A stretch of DNA of 64,000 nt. Source: Cyclina sinensis (lineage: Eukaryota > Mollusca > Bivalvia > Venerida > Veneridae). The position numbers and the translations under genes were made by a program. This document shows positions 37,716 to 49,715 of this stretch, in pieces. The stretch spans positions 29,427,913 through 29,491,912 of the forward strand of contig JAAONU010000019.1 in assembly GCA_012932295.1 (NCBI GenBank), given 5' to 3'. Below the pieces are notes generated by a model, which was not told the origin of the DNA, did no database searches, and saw nothing but the letters and a program-made list of their open reading frames with translations. Numbering within the stretch: position 1 is the first letter of the stretch; each line of letters opens with the position of its first letter.

Positions 37716-39050
37716 ACAAGAAATGTTTGTAAAACATAAATGCCCCCCAGCAGCACCTAATTGCTTGTGGTTGGGCCAAAGCGTTCTCTAGTTATTGATC
37801 AGAAACAGTTTTTAGGATCAAGGTCCCTGTGGCCTTGACCTTTGACCTAATGACCTCAAAATCAATAGGGGTCATTTACTGGTCATGACCAACCAGCATA
37901 CCAAGTTTGGTGAACCTAGGTCAAAGCATTCTCTAGTTATTGATCGGAAACCATTTTTAGAGTCAAAGTCTCTGTGAGCTTGTCCTTTGACCTAATGACC
38001 TCAAAGTCAATAGGGGTCATCTACTGGTGATGACCAAACAGTATACCAAGTTTGGTGAACCTAGGTCAAAGCGTCCTCTAGTTGTTGATCAGAAACCGTT
38101 TTTAGGATGAAGGTCCCTGTGAGCTTGACCTTTGACCTAATGACCTCAAAATCAATAGGGGCCATCTACAAGTGATGACCAACCAGCATACCAAAGTTGG
38201 TGAACCTAGGTCAGAGCATTCTCTAGTTATTGATCGGAAACCGTTTTAAGGATGAAAGTCTCTGTGATCTTGACCTTTGACCTAATGACCTCACAGTCAA
38301 TAGGAGTCATCTACTGGTGATGACCAACCAGCATACCAAGTTTGGTGAACCTATGTCAAAGCGTTCTCTAGTTATTGATTGGAAACCATTTTTTGGATGA
38401 AGGTCCCTGTGAGCTTGACCTTTGACCTAATGATCTCAAAATCAATAGGGGTTATTTACTGGTGATGACAAACCAGCATACATGTACCAAGTTTGGTGTA
38501 CCTAGGTCAAAGCGTTCTCTAGTTATTGATCGGAAACCGTTTTTAGGATGAAGATCCCTGTGATCTTGACCTTTGACCTAATGACCTCAAAATCAATAGG
38601 GGCCATCTACTGGTGATGACCAACCAGCATATTAAGTTTGGTGAACCTAGGTCAAAGCTTTCTCTAGTTATTGGTCGGAAACCGTTTCTACTTACAAGGT
38701 CAATGTGACCTTGACCTTTGACCCCTTGACTCCAAAATCAATAGGGGTCATCTACTGGTGATGGACAATCATCCTACCCAGTTTGAAGTTCCTAGGCCTA
38801 AGCTTTCTTTAGTTATTGGTCGGAAACCGTTTCTACCTACAAGGTCAATTTGACCTTGACCTTTGACCCCTTGACCCCAAAATCAATAGGGGTCATTTAC
38901 TGGTGATGGACAATCATCCTACTAAGTTTGAAGTTCCTAGGCCTGAGCATTCTTTAGTTATTGGTCGGAAACCATTTGGTCTACAGACCGACGGACCGAC
39001 CGACAGACAGACAAATGCAAAGCAATATAAGAAGGGGGGGTATAATTATA
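37716..39050 (+). mobile_element. Family B element, about 8 tandem units
   Basis: The left end is ACAAGAAATGTTTGTAAAAC then ATGCCCCCCAGCAGCACC. About 8 units of roughly 147 bp follow, each with TTGACCTTTGACCTAATGAC, AATCAATAGGGG, CAAGTTTGGTGAACCTAGG and TTATTGATCGGAAACC. The right end has ACCGACGGACCGACCGACAG and GGGGGGGTATAAT. A second copy is at 57788-58391. No protein-coding capacity. Confidence 0.9.
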
Positions 39051-39514
39051 GCTTTAACTTACTGTGTAGTAAGTACTCTATGGTTAAGTGTAGTACATCA
39101 AATTTAACTTCAACATGGCATACCAAAAATTAAGCAATGACAGACTGCAGATATTGTATTTTATGCACTCATGAATGAAAAATAACTGATAATTCTTAGA
39201 ACGTATCTTCCAAAATATATTCTTTAGGCATACAGCAACTAAGAATGTGTTCATTTGTAATAAATAAATGGCAATCAACCCGAAAAATGTACAGTCAACA
39301 ACTCTATTTAGAAAGACCTACAGTAATTATTTCATTCAGTTAACCTGTTACACTAAGAATTTTTTACTGACATATTTATGTTAGGTAATTATTCATTTAA
39401 TTTTATTTGCATTTCATGACTTTATAGAAAATTGGAATACTCTATATTTAAGGGTATACCTCTTAAGCGTTTCATGCAAGATAAAAGATAGTTTAATAGA
39501 GCAGACAACTTTAC
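39051..39514. other. Short AT-rich stretch, nothing seen
   Basis: No exon or repeat unit is recognisable. Confidence 0.4.
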
Positions 39515-39565
39515 CTTGTAGAAGTCTTGCCGGGTTCTATATCCAGAAGTTGTATCACTCGATTT
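39515..39565 (-). CDS. Candidate 51-nt exon of an unidentified gene
   Basis: The acceptor GAGCCATTAG and donor ACAAG/GTAAAG bound 51 nt. Two frames are open: one reads NRVIQLLDIEPGKTST (phase 2 in and out), the other KSSDTTSGYRTRQDFYK (phase 0). The first frame also opens upstream to an ATG at 39589, which would make this a first coding exon. It does not join in phase directly to the exon at 37267, so at least one exon would be missing. The family is not recognised. Confidence 0.33.
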
Positions 39566-40925
39566 CTAATGGCTCGCCAAAAAAACATTATTCAGTACAT
39601 CAGAAATTGTGCACACAATATTTATATATTGTCACTGTTACATAGTCCACTTGTTTTTATATGTCCATATATCCTTTTATATATTTTTTTTTCTTATTTT
39701 CACACAAAAAACTCAAGTTCTAAAAGAGTGTTCACATTGGACATTTTTCCTGGAATTCACAATGAGCTGTCCAAAAGTTTGCTGTCAGTCAGGTTTATTT
39801 GTAAGATTTTCAAGAACTTCTGACCAGAAAAATATAAATTTTGCTAAGATTAAATTACTTTTCACAACTATTTTTTCATGAAAAATTTCTCCATTCTTTT
39901 CACAAACCAACTCACACAGGTTTTAAAGCATCTTTAAACACCCAGTTTCACATACAAATATACAAAATACACTGAAAAAAACAGGATTTACATTCCAGCT
40001 TCCAACTATACCTCTATAGAACATTCCCATAGTTCAAACAGCTAAATACAACTCCATATTTACAAATCTGCAACACCATGGCAATTGGCTTCTCTAACTT
40101 GATACAACAACAACAAAATGCAAATTAGCTATGGTCATGTGGGTAAGTCACAAAACCCAAGGTAGATCTTAATAAATAAAGAATATATCCAATGTCTGTT
40201 ATAATTTAAATACTTTTTACAAGTTTAGTTGTTACACATTCACAAATCCTGCTGTTTTAGTTTATTTTTGCAAGTGAAAATGGATTTTTAAAACAAAGAA
40301 TTGAGCTTTTATTATGATCTAACAATTTGAATGGAGGTTTCACTGAAAAAGTAAAATAAGAGGCAAGATAACATTTTGATGCTTCAGTGCAATACTCATA
40401 TTAGAAGAACAATCATTATTGATATAGACTTAATACCATAGTATTGCACAAGACAAATGATCCATAATATCTGAAAAATCAACCTAAATACTTAAAAATC
40501 TCTGTACAATATAATAACACTGCATTCGATCACTTTTTCTTGTAATTATTTTTGTCCACACAATTTTTATGCTGAACATTTTGAAAATCACATGAGTTCA
40601 GATTTTTGCATTTTAATATGAACTTCAGTCATTTATTATCAGAATTATGAACTTCTACAGAAGCATACCTAAAAATATATTTGTGTATTTCTCACACAAA
40701 CACTTATAGAAGTTTTGATCACTTATTGAACACAATGAAAAATTCACAAGGAAAAATTTTTAACTTTCATCCAAACAATTTCTGTAGATACAAAATAAGT
40801 ATTGACAGAAGATACAGAAGAAAATTACATATATATATAATATATACTACTCTGAGTAATTATGGAAATATTGTTTAATGCTCCCAGCTGACGATGGATT
40901 TATATGTTTTGTGAAGACTTTGGTT
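39566..40925. other. AT-rich DNA, possible 3' UTR of the gene ending at 40926
   Basis: No exon was found. Several TTTATT hexamers (AATAAA on the minus strand) occur, for example near 40630 and 40260. They fit a 3' UTR but are common in such DNA. Confidence 0.35.
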
Positions 40926-41015
40926 TTATAATTCCCAAAGACGTTTCTGCAAAGCTGCCATAAAGTCCTGCTGTCCTAACAAAGAAATTCCCATATGTGC
41001 AATTTGTCTGACGGT
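40926..41015 (-). CDS. Candidate terminal exon of an unidentified gene
   Basis: After CTTTTAATAAACAG on the minus strand, 29 codons run in phase 0 to TAA: TVRQIAHMGISLLGQQDF then MAALQKRLWEL. The predicted end is amphipathic and helical, typical of a C-terminus. I cannot name the family. It may belong with the exons at 62437-61656, but no connecting exons were found in the repeat-rich DNA between. Confidence 0.45.
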   Translation of the reverse strand, partial: TVRQIAHMGISLLGQQDFMAALQKRLWEL

Positions 41016-43849
41016 CTGTTTATTAAAAGTGTTATGCGAAAATTATTTTCCCTTATTTCATAAAACGTTTATTAATAATATTTGTTTTTTTGTTTTTTTT
41101 TGTTTTGTTTTTTTTTTGCTTTTAATACACTTCCATAATGAAATATATTCATGTCATTTATTCATCAGCCATGATTTATTATTTGTTAACACACAGTTAA
41201 CACACAGTTTGCTTAGTATTTTTTGCTGAATGTAAAAACACAAGTATGTAATTTATTATGTTTTATTGATATTATAACATCAATATTTTTAAGCAACCAT
41301 GTTTTAACATCAGTTAATAAACAATTTTATAGCTCTCTCAGCTTTGTTCTCAAAAAAATATAGTCCAATTAAAATTCCAAGTACTTTCTTTCACAGGAAA
41401 ACAGGTTTTAAAGATATAAAGTTTTACTTACATTTTTATGATCTCAAAATATAGTATCAATTTATTGCCATAAATAATTATTATTATGAAACTCAGTGAA
41501 ATACATGTATTACTTTACAAGTCCAATAGTTGAGATATTTCAAATTTTTCACACAGACAATAAATGAGACATCTTTTCAGACAGTATCTTCTAATTTATT
41601 ATAACTCTGCCATAATAAATGAAATAAAGTGTACAAAATCATCACAGAAAAGACAATAAAACTGTCTTCAAACAAACATATTTACAAGATAATTATTAGA
41701 GACATTGTCTGGACCATAAAGTGTCTGTATGTACAACATGATGATTTATGTCAATAATGGCTTCTATGTAAGTTTATGTTATACTACTCAGAAAATGTTC
41801 AGGGTCACTTAAAAAACCACATTATCCTGACTTTAAATTCTGTACCAATAAATGCATAAGAGTTTATTAATAAAACGCATTTTGAAAATTTCCATTAACA
41901 ACTGATTCTTTCATCAGAATGGGGTACTAAGCACTGCTGATAAGCCCTGCCAATATTAACAGAATGCAATAATTTGAACACAGAGTACAACACAGTATGC
42001 ACTAAACAATGAATAAATACAGTAAAAGACCTTTCAAAGATCATCCTGTTAAAATCTTTTGCAAAATTATATAATGTTAAAAGATATCAAACTAAGCAAC
42101 AGTGTACATTTCAAGTATGTTCATGTTTAATTATACCTAAAACTAAACATCAAGCAAATTGAGCTATTAATATTGACTCTACAGAACTGACCATTAATTG
42201 TCTTTTTTAACAGTATAATATATCTAAAAATTGACCACTGTATTTCTTCTGCAGTATCTACATAATAACTGACCCTTGTCTTTTTCTCAGTAGCATATCC
42301 ATTAAAATTGACCATCACCTTTTTTTTTAGCAATAAATATCTAAGAATTGGTCCTTGTCTCTTTTTTTAGCAGTGTAATGCTATATGTTAGAAATAACCC
42401 TATTTTCTAAGCATCTTTTACAAACTTGCCTTTTTCTGAATTTGTTAAGAACTTATCTAAGAAATGATTGCTGTCTTTGTTAAGTAGTAAATAATGTCTT
42501 TTTTTTTTAAGTTGTATATACATTTATCTAACAGAAAGGCAGCTGTATTTAAGATATATATATAAGTTTACAGAACTGACCCTTGCCTTTTTTTAGGCAG
42601 TATAGCATGTGTTTTAACAAAGTTGTATGACTGTACAGTTCTGTAAATTAGAAATAAGCAGTTTTCAAGACTGAAATGCACAATTATTGACTGTCACTTA
42701 TCTGTAAATGAATTAGTCATTTTGTATCAAAAGTGTAATAAATATCTTCTATTTTCATTAACTAAATACATTATTTTTCTATCATGTCAAAATCTGAAAT
42801 ATTAACAAGATAGTATATTTTCCATTAATTCTCATTTTGTATTTGTTTTAAACAATATATTAAGAACAGAACAGAATATAGCTACAATAAAATAACAAAT
42901 TTCAAAAATAAAATAGGTCTGTTTCAATATAAAATGAAAATCTAAGCAAATGATTTTTATCTTAGCCATATTCCAATAATGGAAACTTACATTTTTAAAT
43001 GTCCATAAACTAAAAAAAAAAGTTGTCTTTCAAAAGGACAACAAATCATATACTATTTACCACTTTTGTTTTCCATCAAAAGTTTACATTCCAAGTAAAT
43101 TTATCATTAATATTATTTTGAGAATTTTTATTTTATCATTTTAACATTAATCAAACAATGCCATAGGAAAAAAAAATGTTATGCCAGTTCAGTACCATCA
43201 CAATATCCTCCTATTCTGTTGTAATCCGTTCATTATATCCCAGAATTCAATAAGGAAACACATTACAAGTCCCGATTAGTTTCATGACAAAATCTTGATC
43301 AGTGATTGTGAGAAAAAAGCCACTCCACCAATGGTTCAAAATTTCTTTCGTCTCTTTCATTTCCATCCCAATTTGTATGATACAAGGTTAGCATTGATCA
43401 CAGAAAAAAAAGTATGTAACTCATTTATCACAATTCTGAATTAAGCCACATTGATCTAATTACCTAAAAGTTCATTAATTAACAGAAACAGAAGTGTGGT
43501 GATTCATACTTCATAATTATGCTGTTATCCTGGAATGCTGTGGCAAAGTTTCCTGTCAGACTGAAGGCCACTGATAAAGTTTCAACAAGAATCAATTTAT
43601 GGATAAAGTGACACTTGATTACCAACTTTTACCTGTTTGAACCTATGTTGTTAGTTTGATCTGACATATTACAACTTAATTCAAGATGGTAACTGGTTCT
43701 ATAAGCAGGTATTTGTTCAATGAATGAGATGAATGCATGAATTTACTACCCTTTAAATTGTGAATTAACCCAGAAGTCTAGTGACACGCTGGGCAAAGAA
43801 TTTTAAAACTAAGCATTTCCAAAGTAATACTGTAACTTTCAATTACATA
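41016..43849. other. Very AT-rich DNA with degenerate repeats, no supported gene
   Basis: From about 42120 to 42620, TGACC-TTGTCTTTTTT-AGCAGT and ATATCTAAGAA recur every 45-60 bp, an old tandem repeat. T-rich runs lie at 41085-41120. The patch at 43260-43400 has a somewhat protein-like minus frame (NERDERNFEPLVEWLF) but no splice sites. Confidence 0.45.
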
Positions 43850-44950
43850 AGAATAAAACTGTACCAAGTACACTAAAGTTATATTGTTATGTTAAGTACA
43901 CTAAAGCTATCCTGTGACATTAAAGTAAGCATTTCTAAGGTAACACTGTAGCATTACAGAACTGTGAGTTTTGCTTTCAAGAAATCTTAACTGTGTTGAC
44001 ATTTCTATGGCAACATTATGCTAACATTGTAACATTTAAGTACATTAAATCTATATTAAAACATAAAAGTACACTAAAGTTATATTGTATTATTAAAGTA
44101 CACTAAAGTTATACTGTAACATTAAAGTACACTAAAGTTATACTGTGACATTAAAGTACACTAAAGTTATACTGTGACATTAAAGTACACTAAAGTTATA
44201 CTGTGACATTAAAAAAACACTTTGATTTTTCTTTGACATTAAAAAACACTTAGATTTTACTGTAACATTAATGTACACTTAGATTATACTGTAACATTGA
44301 AGTACACTTAGATTATACTGTAACATTAAAGTACACTTACATTTTACTGTAACATTAAAATACACTTAGATTTTTCTGTAACATTAGAATACACTTAGAT
44401 TATACTGTAACATTAAAATACACTTAGATTATACTGTAACATTAAAGTACACTCAGATTTTACTGTAACATTGAAGAATACTGAAATAACACTGTAACAT
44501 TAAAGTACACTTAGATTATACTGTAACATTTAAGTACACTTAGATTTTACTGTAACATTAAAGTACACTTAGATTATACTGTGACATAAAAGTACACTTA
44601 CATAATACTGTAACATTAAAGTACACTCAGATTTTACTGAAACATTGAAGAATACTGAAATAACACTGTAACATTAAAGTACACTTAGATTATACTGTAA
44701 CATTTAAGTACACTTAGATTTTACTGTAACATTAGAATACACTTAGATTATACTGTAACATTAAAATACACTTAGATTATACAGTAACATTAAAGTACAC
44801 TTAGATTTTACTGTAACATTAGAATACACTTAGATTATACTGTAACATTAAAGTACACTTAAGTTAAACTGTGACACTAAAGTGCACTTACATTATTCTT
44901 TAACATCAAAGAATACTGAAATAACACTGTAACATTAAAGTACACATTAT
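43850..44950. repeat. 29-bp minisatellite, about 36 units
   Basis: The unit is TAACATTAAAGTACACTTAG plus ATTATACTG. A sub-type with CACTAAAGTTATACTGTGAC fills the left part (44040-44215) and the CACTTAGATT type the right. A longer block with GAAGAATACTGAAATAACAC recurs at 44475, 44650 and 44905, showing higher-order duplication. Confidence 0.93.
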
Positions 44951-46150
44951 TTCTTTAGTAACACTATAACATTTAATGACAGTCTTGTTTTCATAAACTT
45001 ATCTCAGTAGTGCTTACATTGTCTTTTTATGATGTCATAAAATAAAAAAGTTCATTTCTAATAGCATGTGAACTCTACTGTGACAGAGAGCTGAAAAAAC
45101 CCCAACTATTATTCACAGAATCTATCAGCCTGATTAATGTTGTGGCATACTGGGGTAAGAAGAAGGTGTAATTATAATTATGGGTCATAAGATCAGTTTT
45201 GCATCCAACATCTACAAATAACTTACGCAATTACTTTAGAACCAGTGCTTTAAGTCAAACTTACTTACTTTTAAAAGTTAGTTTTGCATATGATCTGTCA
45301 ACAACATATTGCAATTATGCAAGCATACAGACAATCAGGCACTGGTTATTTTGAAGCATAAATTTGTTCTTCAAAAGAAACTGCAACTGTCTCATGGCCG
45401 GACTCGGGACAGAAAAGGGGCTCCATAAAAACCCTGAAAAGACCCCATTCTTATAGCTGAACAAGCATTCTAAAATTGAAGAAATAGGCGGAATTATTGC
45501 TGTATGCATATACTACATGCTCAGCAAACATATACTGTTCTGAATACTTTACAGTTTCTACTAACAAAAAAAGAAAAAATATATGAATAATCTTAAACAT
45601 AAAATATACAACAAAACCATTACACTGAACTATTGCCAAAATTACTTCAGGACTGTGTATAATTCCCTGAAAAGGTCCCCCTCAATTTCTCTAAAGCTGT
45701 TAATTTAAGGCCTTTTGTTGAAAATTTTTGCCTAATCATTGAGTTAGTCTGTCTATGATTCCTGTATATTTAATCTGGTCAAATTGAAGCTCTCCAGAAT
45801 TTTTCTTTATTCTAACTACTGACACTGTAGGTTTTCAGTTCACTTTGGCACATCTATGAGGCTGACATTTTAACCATCCCTTGACTACCTTATTCATCAC
45901 TGTATCTGTCAACCTATGATCCTTACCATTGCAGCTACTATATACACTGAACTTCTGAAACAACTGCATAAGTCTAATAACTATCCAAATGGAATTTTCA
46001 TAAATAATGCAACCATCAGTTTTCTATGCCTAAAGCATTTTTGGAATTATTGCAGATTTCATCATACTTATCAAATGGAACTTTCTCAAATACTGACTGC
46101 AACCTTAAGCTTAATATCCCTATATAATTTTTGTAACTATTGCAGCTGCA
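44951..46150. other. Unannotated stretch
   Basis: A GC-richer patch at 45370-45440 has an open minus frame (VFMEPLFCPESGHETV, then AVSFEEQIYASK and stop) behind GGTCTTTTCAG. This could be a terminal exon, but an alternative frame through the same bases is also open, and I cannot choose. Nothing else stands out. Confidence 0.3.
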
Positions 46151-46755
46151 GTGATTAAAGCAGTTTCATGGGAAAAGTAGGCTGACAGTTGCAGTGATTA
46201 TAGCAGTTCCATGGGACAAGTTGGATGACAGTTGCAGTGATTATAGAAGTTCCATGGGAAAAGCAGGATGGCAGATGCAGTGATTATAACAGTTCATTGG
46301 TAGAAGCAGGCCGACAGTTGCAGTGATTATAGAAGTTCCATGGGAAAAGTAGGCTGGCAGTTGCAGTGATTATAGCAGTTCCATGGGAAAAGTAGGCTGA
46401 CAGTTGCAGTGATTATAGCAGTTCCATGGGAAAAGCAGGCTGGCAGTTGCAGTGATTATTGCAGTTCCATGGGAAAAGCAGGCTGGCAGTTGCAGTGATT
46501 ATAACAGTTCCATGGGAAAAGTAGGATGACAGTTGCAGTGATTATTGCAGTTCATTGGGAAAAGCAGGCTGACAGTTGCAGTGATTATTGCAGTTCCATT
46601 GGGAAAAGTTGGCTGACAGTTGCAGTGATAATAGCAGTTCCATGTGGAAAGCAGGCTGATAGCTGCAGTGATTTTAGCAGTTCCATGTGGAAAGCAGGCT
46701 GACAGCTGCAAATATCATAGAGTTAGATGGGGATATTAAGCTTACAGCTGCAGTG
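46150..46755. repeat. 43-bp minisatellite, about 14 units
   Basis: The unit is TTGCAGTGATTATAGCAGTT then CCATGGGAAAAGCAGGCTGACAG, with small variation. The 70-codon minus frame at 46711-46499 lies in it and is an artefact. Confidence 0.93.
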
Positions 46756-46969
46756 ATTATAGCATCTTAGAATTTTATGCACTCTAAAAAAGCATAAATT
46801 TTAAAGAAAGTAAACCTAACATAAATCATTGCACTTCTTTTGTCAACATTATAGAGAGCTATTTTGTCTGAGCCTAGACATAAATGTGTTCTAAAGACTT
46901 TGGGCAGGCACTTAATTTTGAGTTGATTGTGAGTTTAAAAAAAACCTTGCTCCTTTGCCATCATTACAC

Positions 46970-47165
46970 ATAAAACCTTTTTGACTGAGATGTATGTTTT
47001 TGCTGCCTCTAGCACATCAATATTCAATTATATGGTTCTGATAGAAAATCTTATTGAATCATCTTCCACCAAGACATATCTGAAAAGCGAATAATATTCA
47101 CAGTACATGCAATAACTGAATCAGACAATGAACAGGTTTATTATAGAACTGATAATTCAGTAGTG
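46970..47165. repeat. Dispersed repeat copy 1 (pair with 62740-62890)
   Basis: TTTTTGCTGCCTC, ATTCAATTA, CTGATAGA, ATCATCTTCCA, AATATTCACAG and ACATGCAATAAC occur in the same order here and at 62755-62875. The two copies are about 70-75 percent alike by eye, so this is an interspersed repeat or an old duplication. Confidence 0.75.
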
Positions 47166-47396
47166 TCCACTTGGTAAGTCTAAAAGGTTTTTAGCTGTAC
47201 CAATCAAGATTCAAATCCTTCTGACATTGGCAGATGAAGTTTCACATTTCCAAAAGTTTTAGACATCGCAATTTACCAATCAGGTTTTAGTATAAAACGA
47301 TTTCAATCATTTAATCATTTAATCAGTAAAGAATTTAATCATGAATCTAGACTTGTATTTAGATTGAGTTTAAAATTCTTTCAGAAGTTCTGTCAA

Positions 47397-48580
47397 ACAA
47401 GAGGGCCATGATGGTCCTGGATCGCTCACCTGATTATTTTGGCTGTAGGTTTGCTGTTAAGCTTTATTTCATTTTTTAATTGAAAATATTTAAGTGCCTA
47501 CAAATTTTAAAGGCCTTGTGGTTTCAGACAAGAAGATTTTTAAAGATTTCCTTTTTTACATATTAAGGGCCCCCAGGGCGGGGCAAATTTTGACCCTAGG
47601 GCCAACATTTAAACAATATTGGTAAAGGCTCTTTACACAATACTCAATTCCAAATATCTAAGGTCTAGACCTATTTGTTTTGGAGAAAAATTATTTTTCA
47701 TATTTTTCCTTTATAAATCTATGTAAACCAACAGAACCCTGGGGCGTTGCCAATTTTGACCCAGGGAACATAATTTGAATAAATTTGGTAGACATCCACT
47801 ACACAATGCTACATACCAAATATCTAAGCTGTAGGCATTAAGGTTTCCAGTAAGAAGATTTTTAAAGATTGCCTTTTTTACATATTAAGGGTCCCCCTGG
47901 TGGGGCCAATTTTGACCCCGGGGCCAACATATAAACAATACTGGTAAAGGTTCTCTACACAATACTCCACAGACCAAATATCTAAAGTCTAGTCCTATTA
48001 GTTTCGGAGAAAAATTATTTTTCATGTTTTTCCTATATAACTATATGTTAACCAAGAGGACCCTGGGGCATGGCCAATTTTGACCCAGGGGACATAATTT
48101 GAACAAACTTGGTAGACATCCACTAGACAATCCTACATATCAAATATCTTAGCTGTAGGCATTGTGGTTTCTGAGAAGAATATTTTTAAAGATTTCCTAT
48201 ATAAGTCTATGTAAATTAAAGTGACCCCTGGGGCGGGGCCATTTTTGACCCCAGGGAAATAATTTGAAAATTTTTTTGTAGAGTTCCATTAGAGGGTGCT
48301 AAACGCCAAATATCTAAGCTCTAGGCCTTGTGGTTTCAGACAAGAAGATTTTTAAAGTTTTTCCTTTAGGTTGGTATGGCAACCAGAGTTCTGCATGGAA
48401 TTGATTTCTTTGAACAAACTTTGGAAGAGCTTCATGCAAGGAACATCCATGGCAAGTTTCATCAACTTTGGCCCAGTGGTTTAGGAGGAGATGTTGTTTA
48501 AAGCAAAAGTTGATGATGCACGACACACAGGGCGATCCTAAAAGCTCACCATGAGAACAAAGTGCTCAGGAGAGCTAAAA
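47397..48580 (+). mobile_element. Family A element, medium copy with about 6 units
   Basis: It has the same left end (ACAAGAGGGCCATGATGG-TCCTGGATCGCTCACCTGA) and right end (AGCTCACCATGAGAACAAAG, TGCTCAGG, AGAGCTAAAAATG) as the long copy, with fewer units. The terminal module with GGTATGGCAACCAGAGTTCTG lies just before the end. The hairpin is damaged (GAGAACAAAGTGCTC). Confidence 0.9.
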
Positions 48581-48699
48581 ATGATAAAAAATAATTGACT
48601 AACATAAACCCATCTCAAAGTGGCAAGCAAGCACTTATGACTTACATTAATAGATCTACATTTCCGAGAAAATTTGTCTCAAAAGCTTGTGATTTTATT

Positions 48700-48850
48700 G
48701 AGAGTGATTTTATTGAGAAGTTCAGGCCTATCGATGTGGGCTGACACTTTTATTACAGTCCTAGGACCTCATTACAGGAAGCTGCCATCTATAATCATAC
48801 AAAACCCTACCAATGTACCATAATTTCAATGACTTTACAGAAATAACAAT
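48700..48850. repeat. Dispersed repeat copy (pair with 59990-60125)
   Basis: TTCAGGCCTAT, CTTTTATTA, TCCTAGGAC, CATTACAGGAA, TGCCATCT and ACCATAATTTCAATGACTTT recur in order at 59990-60125. The protein-like minus frames across this part are therefore probably not genic. Confidence 0.75.
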
Positions 48851-49079
48851 GCTATGGACTTTAACCAGGACTTGTCTAAAATGTGTACGAATTCTGTCTG
48901 ACAACTTGGCATATTTATTTCTGAGAAGCAAAAATAGTGATAAACATTGATAAAGGTACAACACACTGTTCCAGCATCAATACGAAATCTAGAAAGCAAA
49001 ACTGTTCTACTGGAAAGCCATAATGTGCTATTGACACAGGTAAACTTTTGTACTAACACATGATAAAGAAAGCCAAAAA

Positions 49080-49346
49080 GAGGTCCACTAGACAATGCTC
49101 CATGCCAAATTTCAGACCACTGGGCTTAGCAGTTTTAGACAAGAAGATTTTTAAAGATTTTCATTCTTGTTGCCATAGCAACCAGAGTTCTTCAAGGAAT
49201 GGAATTCTTTTAACAACTTTGGTAAAGCTTCATGCAAGGTTAAGGAGGAGATGTTGTTTAAATTAAAAATTTCAAGACGCACAAAGCATGATGCACAATG
49301 GACACAGCTCACCTTGAGCACAAAAAGCTCAGGTCAGCTAAAAATG
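49080..49346 (+). mobile_element. Family A right-end fragment
   Basis: One partial unit (AGGTCCACTAGACAATGCTC), the GTTGCCATAGCAACCAGAGT module and the end AGCTCACCTTGAGCACAAAA, GCTCAGGTCAGCTAAAAATG. The left end is missing, as after truncation. Confidence 0.85.
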
Positions 49347-49715
49347 CTATTGTTTATTTAATCAGGGGGCATAAGTCTGCCAGTCTCCAATAAATTTGCA
49401 TCAAAATACCCAGGTGCATAAGTTGACATGCTGACAACTATTTTCAGAAAGTTTCATGGCTCTAGCAGTTATACATTTGGAATTACAAGCGACACAAGTC
49501 TGAAAATGCTATTTTGCTTGATCAGGGGGCATAAGTCTGCCGATCTCCAATAAATTTGTGTCAAAATACCCAGGTGCATAAGTTCACATGCTGACAACTA
49601 TTTTTAGAAAGTTTCATGGCTCTAGCAGAGTTATACATTTGGAGTTACACTCAACAAAAACCAGCACTACAGTGCCATAGTGGATGGAAGGACAAGGAAA
49701 AACTATATGCCCCCA
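49347..49715 (+). mobile_element. Fragment of another tandem-unit element, two units of 149 bp
   Basis: AATCAGGGGGCATAAGTCTG, CCAATAAATTTG, AAAATACCCAGGTGCATAAG and GAAAGTTTCATGGCTCTAGC occur twice, about 149 bp apart. ATATGCCCCCACCCCCCCAC (49708-49726) resembles the hairpin arm of such elements. The 33-bp array begins immediately after it. Confidence 0.75.

Noticed and set aside
43260..43400. Minus-strand frame NERDERNFEPLVEWLF as an exon
   Set aside because: There is no acceptor AG upstream of the frame and no donor before the stop.
45360..45445. Terminal exon VFMEPLFCPESGHETV
   Set aside because: A second frame across the same bases is equally open and nothing joins it; it is mentioned only in the gap entry.
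48761..49095. Protein-like minus frames (NKYAKLSDRIRTHF and others)
   Set aside because: Part of the segment has a related copy at 59990-60125 that reads differently, so it behaves like a repeat, and two frames are open at once.
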